This document shows, piece after piece, positions 21,167-24,137 of a stretch of 24,137 nt of DNA (position 1 is its first letter; the number at the start of each line of letters is the position of its first letter). The notes beneath the pieces were generated by a model that was not told the origin of the DNA, did no database searches, and saw only the letters and a list, made by a program, of their open reading frames with translations. The translations under genes were made by a program, and so were the position numbers. Source of the DNA: Sphaerochaetaceae bacterium (GTDB taxonomy: Bacteria > Spirochaetota > Spirochaetia > Sphaerochaetales > Sphaerochaetaceae); assembly GCA_023231265.1 (NCBI GenBank), contig JALNVT010000012.1, positions 1 through 24,137 on the forward strand, written 5' to 3'.

Positions 21167-21992
21167 TCTTTTACTTTTACCACCAATGTTGAAAGCATTG
21201 GTAGCTATTTTTGTTGGAGGACTGGCATTTCCTGCATGTGGAGTTATGGTACTCCGTCTTGATCTGGTCCCACTGAGATATGCTCTCATGCATGGTGTAA
21301 TTTTGGGAGGTGCAATTGCTCTTGCGTTTGAGATACCATCGCTTCCGATGATAATAATTGTGAACATGCTGGTGGTTGTGATGGTATTGAAACTGCAGAG
21401 CAACAATTCAATATCGAGTGCTGCAGCCATGGTTTTCACCATGGGACTCGCCTCTCTCATAATGCATATCTACGATGTTCCTGCTAAAGATTCTCTCCAA
21501 TTATTGTGGGGTTCACCTTTTGCTCTTACATACTTAGATTTGACTGTACTTGTGGTGCTCTGCATAATTTTATTTGTTTATATTGCATCAAGTTTTAAAA
21601 ACATTGTTGCAATATTCTTCGACAACGAAATTGCAGGCTCCCTTGGTATAAATGTAAAATTCCATTATTCCTTCATGGTTGTTATAATAGCCTTGACTGT
21701 AGCTCTTGCTATGAGATTGATAGGAGCACTGCTGATTGATGCCCTACTCATTCTTCCTGTTCTGATTGCATCAAAATACAGCAAAGGAACAAAAGAGCTA
21801 TTTATAAAATCATCCCTCACAGGAGTTTTCTTATCTGTATTGGGGTATTTTCTCTCACTATGCTTCAACTATCCACTCAGTGCAACTATAGCTTTAAGTG
21901 CAGCGTTGATGTATTTAATATTGACTTTAATTCAAAAAATAAAAATAAATAAGAGGTATAAAAATGAAAAAGAAACTTTTATTGCTGATTAG
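21159..21992 (+). CDS. Metal ABC transporter permease (ABC-3 / ZnuB family)
   Basis: A 277-residue integral membrane protein with about eight hydrophobic segments. The family pattern is clear: LKALVAIFVGGLAFPACGVMVLRLDLVPLRYALMHGVILGGAIAL near the N-terminus, MVFTMGLASLIMHIY, LLWGSPFALTYLDL, DNEIAGSLGINVKFHYSFMVVIIALTVALAMRLIGALLIDALLILPVLIA and LSVLGYFLSLCFNYPLSATIAL. The region around IGALLIDALLILP corresponds to the conserved ABC-3 core (vGalLv.all.lPaa). It overlaps the ATPase gene by 8 bp and the binding-protein gene by 29 bp, so expression should be coupled. The metal (Zn, Mn or Fe) cannot be decided from this. Confidence 0.9.
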   Translation: MLSLLLLPPMLKALVAIFVGGLAFPACGVMVLRLDLVPLRYALMHGVILGGAIALAFEIPSLPMIIIVNMLVVVMVLKLQSNNSISSAAAMVFTMGLASLIMHIYDVPAKDSLQLLWGSPFALTYLDLTVLVVLCIILFVYIASSFKNIVAIFFDNEIAGSLGINVKFHYSFMVVIIALTVALAMRLIGALLIDALLILPVLIASKYSKGTKELFIKSSLTGVFLSVLGYFLSLCFNYPLSATIALSAALMYLILTLIQKIKINKRYKNEKETFIAD

Positions 21993-22725
21993 TCTTGTAC
22001 TGATCACAGCATCAGTATTTGGACAGGGAACAAAAGAGCAAGAGATGCCAACCTATACAGCAAGCACTGCATGGACAGCTGGTTTTGCTCAACTTGGAGG
22101 ACTTGATAATATCAAAAATATTGCACCTGCAGATTTAAATCATCCACCAGAATATGAAATTCTCCCACAGGACATAAACAACATAATGAACTCGAAGCTG
22201 TTCATCTATGCAGGATATGAGGGCATGATGAAAACATTATCAAAGTCTCTTATCTCTGAAGACAAACTCATCAAAATCAACACAGAAAATAGCGTTGAAA
22301 ATATTAAGGCTGTTGCAAAGCAGATAAGTGAGATTGCAGGAACAGAAGATATTAGCAATCAAAGAGTTGCTGAATATGAAAAGATGATTGTTGAAGCAAG
22401 AGCTATGGTAAAAGAAAGAGGTCTTGATGAGCTCGATTGTCTGGTTAACTTCCATCAAAAACCATTGGCAGAGGACCTTGGTTTGAATGTTGCTGGAGTT
22501 TTTGGTCCCGGTGCTATAACACCACAGGATATAAAAGGTGCAAACGAAAATCATTACGATCTAATAATCGACAATGTACATACAATTTTATCAGGACCAC
22601 TGGCTGAAGTATCTCCTGAATCAACAGTTGTAATCTGGAGAAATTTCCCTGATAACATCGAAGATAATTCTCTATACAATATGGTTAAAGACAACATTTC
22701 ATTGCTGATGGATGCAACTGAATAA
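21964..22725 (+). CDS. Metal ABC transporter substrate-binding protein (short ZnuA-like)
   Basis: A 253-residue secreted protein. The signal peptide MKKKLLLLISLVLITASVFG is followed by QGTKE. There is no lipobox cysteine, so a free periplasmic protein or an atypical processing site is implied. Ligand candidates are H60 in DLNHPPEYEILPQDI (the usual H-x-YE-x2-P-x-D site), H164 in NFHQKPLAEDLGL and H206 in DNVHTILSGPLAE. ZnuA-type proteins are normally ~300 residues with a His-rich loop; that loop is absent, which argues against a classical high-affinity zinc loop. The ATG follows AAGAGG inside the permease gene. It is the last gene of the operon, closed by an 11-bp terminator. Confidence 0.85.
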   Translation: MKKKLLLLISLVLITASVFGQGTKEQEMPTYTASTAWTAGFAQLGGLDNIKNIAPADLNHPPEYEILPQDINNIMNSKLFIYAGYEGMMKTLSKSLISEDKLIKINTENSVENIKAVAKQISEIAGTEDISNQRVAEYEKMIVEARAMVKERGLDELDCLVNFHQKPLAEDLGLNVAGVFGPGAITPQDIKGANENHYDLIIDNVHTILSGPLAEVSPESTVVIWRNFPDNIEDNSLYNMVKDNISLLMDATE

Positions 22726-22748
22726 TAAAAGATATGACATTTTATCAT

Positions 22749-22787
22749 GACAATAGGACTGAACAAGAGGTCCTATTGTCTTTTTTT
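22749..22787 (+). terminator. Terminator of the metal ABC operon
   Basis: A perfect 11-bp stem, GACAATAGGAC (22749-22759) / GTCCTATTGTC (22770-22780), with a 10-nt loop and seven T. Confidence 0.9.
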
Positions 22788-22900
22788 ATTCTCTAAGAAT
22801 TAATTTTTGTTAATAATTTGTAAATTGTTTAGTTTTAGCTAACTTTTTTCATTTTTCCTTATTGACCTTCACTGATAATCTATATTACTGTTGTTCATAT

Positions 22901-22919
22901 TAGTTATATTTTATAACTA
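22901..22919. promoter_or_regulatory. Palindromic operator, probably for the MarR regulator
   Basis: TAGTTATA / TATAACTA, a perfect 8-bp inverted repeat with a TTT spacer, ~45 bp upstream of the marR start. TATAAA (22921-22926) just after it is a possible -10. MarR proteins bind 16-20 bp palindromes of this layout over their own promoters. Confidence 0.55.
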
Positions 22920-22962
22920 TTATAAAATACAACTAAATTTACAGATATAACAGGAGAATGTA

Positions 22963-23409
22963 TTGGAAAAATCAATAAATACATATATTGAATATTCTAG
23001 AAAGATTACAAGCTTGATCACAAAGAAGATGACTCCAACTCGAAAGAAATACAAGCTTACGAAAATGGATACACATGCTTTGTTATTTTTCAGCGTTGAA
23101 GAACATCCCCCCACTGCAAGTGAATTCAGCAGATGTGGGTCTTATTCAAAGTCCAATGTTTCTAAAGCCTTATTGGATCTATCCAAAAAGAAACTGGTTA
23201 CAATGGAATCGAATAAAGATGATCGACGGTATCAAGAAATTCAACTTACTGAAGAAGGCAAAATTGTAGCCAAAGAATTAAGGGAATCAATCGACCCAAT
23301 CATCAGCAAATTAAGTGCTGGAATAACACCAGAGCAACGAAAAGTTATGTTCTCTATTATGAATCGCTTGAAAGACAATATGAGCGAAGTCATGAAAGAA
23401 ATCGAATAA
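22963..23409 (+). CDS. MarR-family transcriptional regulator (TTG start)
   Basis: A 148-residue winged-helix regulator. The DNA-binding part is about residues 35-105: HALLFFSVEEHPPTASEFSRCGSYSKSNVSKALLDLSKKKLVTMESNKDDRRYQEIQLTEEG in sequence, with the DDRR wing typical of MarR. Helices on both sides form the dimer interface. The start is TTG, 6 nt after AGGAG (22952-22956). An ATG at 22958 is only 1 nt from that site and gives a six-codon dead end in another frame. A TolC-family gene begins 18 bp after the stop, so this looks like the autoregulated repressor of an efflux operon; the ligand is unknown. Confidence 0.88.
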   Translation: MEKSINTYIEYSRKITSLITKKMTPTRKKYKLTKMDTHALLFFSVEEHPPTASEFSRCGSYSKSNVSKALLDLSKKKLVTMESNKDDRRYQEIQLTEEGKIVAKELRESIDPIISKLSAGITPEQRKVMFSIMNRLKDNMSEVMKEIE

Positions 23410-23427
23410 TATATTAGGAATGAAAAT

Positions 23428-24137
23428 ATGATTAAAAAAATTATTGCAACCCTTGCGATAGGCACGGTTCTCTTGACCTCACCCCTATTTGCAAGAGACC
23501 TCAGCATAGACCAAGCAGTGGGAGAAGCTGTAAATAAAAGTTCTCAGGTACTTGCAAAAGTCATCGATATCAAGAATGCACAGATTGATGAGGATACAAA
23601 GTTTTCATCTCTGTACCCAACAATTACAGCAAGCTCTACCTTGTCTAGAGGAGAATCTTATTCAGGTGTAAACCAAAATTATTTTACACCTGCATTGAGT
23701 GCATCACTGTCATTCAACCCAGCTATGATCACAACTCTTGATGCAACATCACTTGCTCTTGAGAACAAGACAATAAGTCTTGAGCAATCAAAGAGAGATG
23801 TAGCTCTTCAGATAAAGAAACTATATTATGGAATACTTGTTCAGGAATCTGCAGTTGGACTTCAGGAAGATAACATTGCTTACATGCAGGAAACTCTGAA
23901 AAACACAGAAGCTTCATATGAGAATGGTGACATTCCAGAACTGAGTGTTCTTCAGCTGAAATCTCAGATATCATCACAGCAAGCTGCTCTTGAGAAGACC
24001 AAGACATCAATTGTATCTCAAAAGAGAACTCTTGCTTACTTAATTGGTATTGATGATATAACAGAAGATTTGAATCTAACAGATGCACTTCCAACTACAT
24101 TCAATGATGATCTTTCAGAATACACCATTGATAAAGC
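23428..24137 (+). CDS. TolC-family outer membrane efflux protein, N-terminal part
   Basis: It runs off the right edge; 236 codons are visible. Residues 1-22 are a signal peptide (KKIIATLAIGTVLLTSPLFA, then RDLSIDQAV). The mature part has the OEP pattern: LSIDQAVGEAVNKSSQVLAKVIDIKNAQ, then LYPTITASSTLSRG, a beta stretch (TPALSASLSFN) and long coiled helices, including VALQIKKLYYGILVQESAVGLQEDNIAYMQETLKNTEASYENGDIPELSVLQLKSQ in sequence. The start ATG at 23428 follows AGGA by ~8 nt; an ATG at 23420 stops after three codons. It lies 18 bp downstream of marR, so they form an operon, probably continuing into a membrane-fusion protein and RND or ABC pump outside the window. Confidence 0.9.
   Translation, partial: MIKKIIATLAIGTVLLTSPLFARDLSIDQAVGEAVNKSSQVLAKVIDIKNAQIDEDTKFSSLYPTITASSTLSRGESYSGVNQNYFTPALSASLSFNPAMITTLDATSLALENKTISLEQSKRDVALQIKKLYYGILVQESAVGLQEDNIAYMQETLKNTEASYENGDIPELSVLQLKSQISSQQAALEKTKTSIVSQKRTLAYLIGIDDITEDLNLTDALPTTFNDDLSEYTIDK

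Noticed and set aside
23729..24094. 121-codon minus-strand open frame near the right end
   Set aside because: It is the antisense shadow of the TolC-family gene, which has a signal peptide, matching family pattern and Shine-Dalgarno.
1..24137. CRISPR array, prophage, toxin-antitoxin or defence island
   Set aside because: No spaced repeats of CRISPR type, no phage structural or integrase genes, and no paired small toxin/antitoxin genes were found.

Overview
The window is AT-rich DNA from a Gram-negative-type bacterium, most likely a spirochaete of the Treponema group (gut or rumen type). The support is indirect. There is an outer-membrane TolC-family gene, a GTP-type PEP carboxykinase with strongly biased codons, an archaeal/fungal-type aspartate-semialdehyde dehydrogenase, a DUF3842 protein and a binding-protein gene whose leader peptide ends FGQGTKE, a style I associate with treponemes. 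No rRNA or other marker fixes the taxon.

Left end (1-3155): the C-terminus and right inverted repeat of an ISL3-like transposase, then two nearly identical tRNA-Asp(GTC) genes 2,490 bp apart. Between them lies a minus-strand operon of a short YtrA-type GntR repressor, an ABC ATPase and a six-helix membrane protein. A sigma70-type promoter overlaps a clear operator dyad in front of gntR.

Central metabolism (3484-13505): asd (+), a RlhA-like peptidase U32 protein (-), pckG (+), a flavin-reductase-like protein (+), a uraA-type uracil permease (+) behind a leader with a terminator close to the start codon, an RNase D (+), and a convergent PanE/ApbA ketopantoate reductase (-). These are mostly single-gene units closed by strong hairpin terminators.

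Xanthine dehydrogenase and a gene-poor stretch (13504-18285): an 855-residue xanthine-dehydrogenase-like protein fuses two [2Fe-2S] domains to the molybdopterin domain with no FAD part. It starts at a GTG behind a perfect Shine-Dalgarno. About 640 bp of structured AT-rich DNA separates it from a 134-residue protein of unknown function that contains two copies of a motif in identical register. About 770 bp of AT-rich DNA with palindromes, one of LacI-operator type, follows.

Right end (18286-24137): an MFS exporter followed by a DUF3842 gene; then a metal (zinc/manganese-type) ABC operon whose ATPase is fused at its N-terminus to a DUF1893 domain and whose leader contains a long terminator-like hairpin directly before the ribosome binding site; then a MarR regulator with a palindromic operator, and the start of a TolC-family efflux gene that runs off the window.

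The most unusual items are the DUF1893-ABC fusion with its leader, the duplicated-motif protein, the uraA leader and the FAD-less xanthine dehydrogenase.
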